Below are positions 5,665-6,352 of a stretch of DNA of 6,352 bases, piece by piece (the first letter of the stretch is position 1; each line of letters starts with the position of its first letter). Position numbers and translations under genes: made by a program. Source of the stretch: Lachnospiraceae bacterium UBA7109 (lineage in GTDB: Bacteria; Bacillota; Clostridia; Lachnospirales; Lachnospiraceae). Location of the stretch: positions 438 to 6,789 of the forward strand of contig DKYD01000011.1 of NCBI GenBank assembly GCA_002492335.1. The letters run 5' to 3'. Below the pieces are notes generated by a model that was given only the letters and a program-made list of their open reading frames with translations, was not told the origin of the DNA and did no database searches.

Positions 5665-6352
5665 ATGCATCAGAAAACTATTTTAATTACCGGAGCTTCC
5701 CGTGGAATCGGACGGGCGGCAGCCATCTGTTTTGCGGAGCATGGATATCATGTATTTCTCAATGCCGCCCATTCTGTCCGTGCGCTTTCCGAAACCGCAC
5801 ATCAGATCCAGACACTTGGATCCGGATCCTGCGAGCTCGTTCCGGGGGATGTAGGGAATCCTGTGGAGGTTCGAAAAATCTTCAGCCAGATCCAGGACTC
5901 CCGGAAGGGACTGGACGTACTCATTAACAATGCCGGCATTTCCTACATCGGACTGCTCACCGATATGACAGATGACGAATGGAATCGTATCCTGTCTGTC
6001 AATCTGTCCTCTGCCTTCTACTGCTGCCGCAGTGCCATCCCCTACATGGTTTCCAGAAAATCAGGGAAAATTATCAATGTATCTTCTATGTGGGGAACCT
6101 CCGGCGCCTCCTGTGAAGCAGCCTATTCCGCTTCCAAGGCCGGTCTCCACGGACTCACCAAAGCACTGGCAAAAGAGCTGGCTCCAAGTGGTATTCAGGT
6201 CAATGCTGCTGCCTTTGGCGTTATCGATACTTCCATGAATGTACGTCTCGACCCGGAGGAACGCGCAGCGCTTGCCGATGAAATTCCGGCAGGTTACTTT
6301 GCCAGTGCAAAAGAAGCCGCCGAATTTCTCTATCAGATGGCCGGAATGCCGG
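5665..6352 (+). CDS. FabG-like short-chain dehydrogenase/reductase, possibly EF-P 5-aminopentanone reductase (partial)
   Basis: An SDR whose first 229 codons are present; it remains open at the window end and probably lacks about 15-20 residues. It has a Rossmann nucleotide motif TGASRGIG (9-16), the NNAG motif (88-91), and the catalytic tetrad N113, S141, Y154 and K158 (YSASK at 154-158). The start has GGAGG at 5655-5659, 5 bases before the ATG. General FabG enzymes reduce 3-oxoacyl-ACP with NADPH. Here the region after the NVSS strand reads MWGTSGASCEAAYSASK (142-158), and the usual PG turn near the end is FG in AAFGVIDTSMN. From memory, this wording is closer to the Firmicute YmfI-type reductases that finish the 5-aminopentanol modification of elongation factor P. 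That subfamily call is tentative. No fatty-acid synthesis gene is adjacent, which argues mildly against a core FabG. It is divergent from the YitT-family operon. Confidence 0.85.
   Translation, partial: MHQKTILITGASRGIGRAAAICFAEHGYHVFLNAAHSVRALSETAHQIQTLGSGSCELVPGDVGNPVEVRKIFSQIQDSRKGLDVLINNAGISYIGLLTDMTDDEWNRILSVNLSSAFYCCRSAIPYMVSRKSGKIINVSSMWGTSGASCEAAYSASKAGLHGLTKALAKELAPSGIQVNAAAFGVIDTSMNVRLDPEERAALADEIPAGYFASAKEAAEFLYQMAGMP

Noticed and set aside
5646..5927. Plus-strand open frame of 93 residues overlapping the reductase start
   Set aside because: It is an out-of-frame shadow; the frame from the ATG at 5665 carries all SDR motifs and stays open to the window end.
1..6352. CRISPR arrays, tRNAs, riboswitches, insertion sequences, toxin-antitoxin or defence genes
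   Set aside because: No repeat-spacer pattern, transposase-like frame, tRNA fold or known riboswitch core was seen; the longest non-coding stretch is 188 bases (3923-4110).

Overview
The window looks like ordinary chromosome from a low-to-mid GC Firmicute, most likely a gut Lachnospiraceae or related Clostridia. The reasons are AAGGAG-type ribosome binding sites at good spacing before nearly every gene, AT-rich sigma-70/sigma-A style promoters, a YitT-family membrane protein, and Clostridia-like protein sequences. Taxonomy is inference; there is no rRNA or other marker here. I see no phage, transposon, CRISPR or tRNA signal.

Left block (63-2804, + strand): an M20 amidohydrolase is followed by two polytopic membrane proteins. 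The first is of the DUF5058 type and the second is a 253-residue protein of unknown function. Gaps of 33 and 12 bases and good RBSs suggest one operon. The simplest reading is a hydrolase plus its own membrane transport pair for an acylated amino acid or small peptide, which is a hypothesis. A strong, nearly symmetrical stem-loop at 2862-2902 ends this operon and also faces the convergent asparaginase gene.

Middle block (2918-4007, - strand): a type I cytoplasmic L-asparaginase with all catalytic residues and its own near-consensus promoter (TTGAAA-17-TATACT).

Right block (4111-5600, - strand): a two-gene operon. A YitT-family membrane protein with a C-terminal DUF2179 domain is followed, four bases after its stop, by a stand-alone HD protein resembling small alarmone hydrolases (MESH1/SpoT-like). 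Its promoter (TTGCCG-17-TATAAT) lies in a 149-base divergent spacer.

Right edge (5607-6352, + strand): on the other side of that spacer an extended -10 promoter drives a short-chain dehydrogenase/reductase. It is FabG-like, with features suggesting the EF-P 5-aminopentanone reductase branch, and it is cut by the window end. Both divergent transcripts would begin with a short perfect stem-loop, and a 9-base repeat recurs in the spacer.

The most unusual items are the hydrolase plus membrane-pair cassette and the tight coupling of a putative alarmone hydrolase to a YitT/DUF2179 membrane protein. Nothing in the window amounts to a clearly new defence or mobile system.
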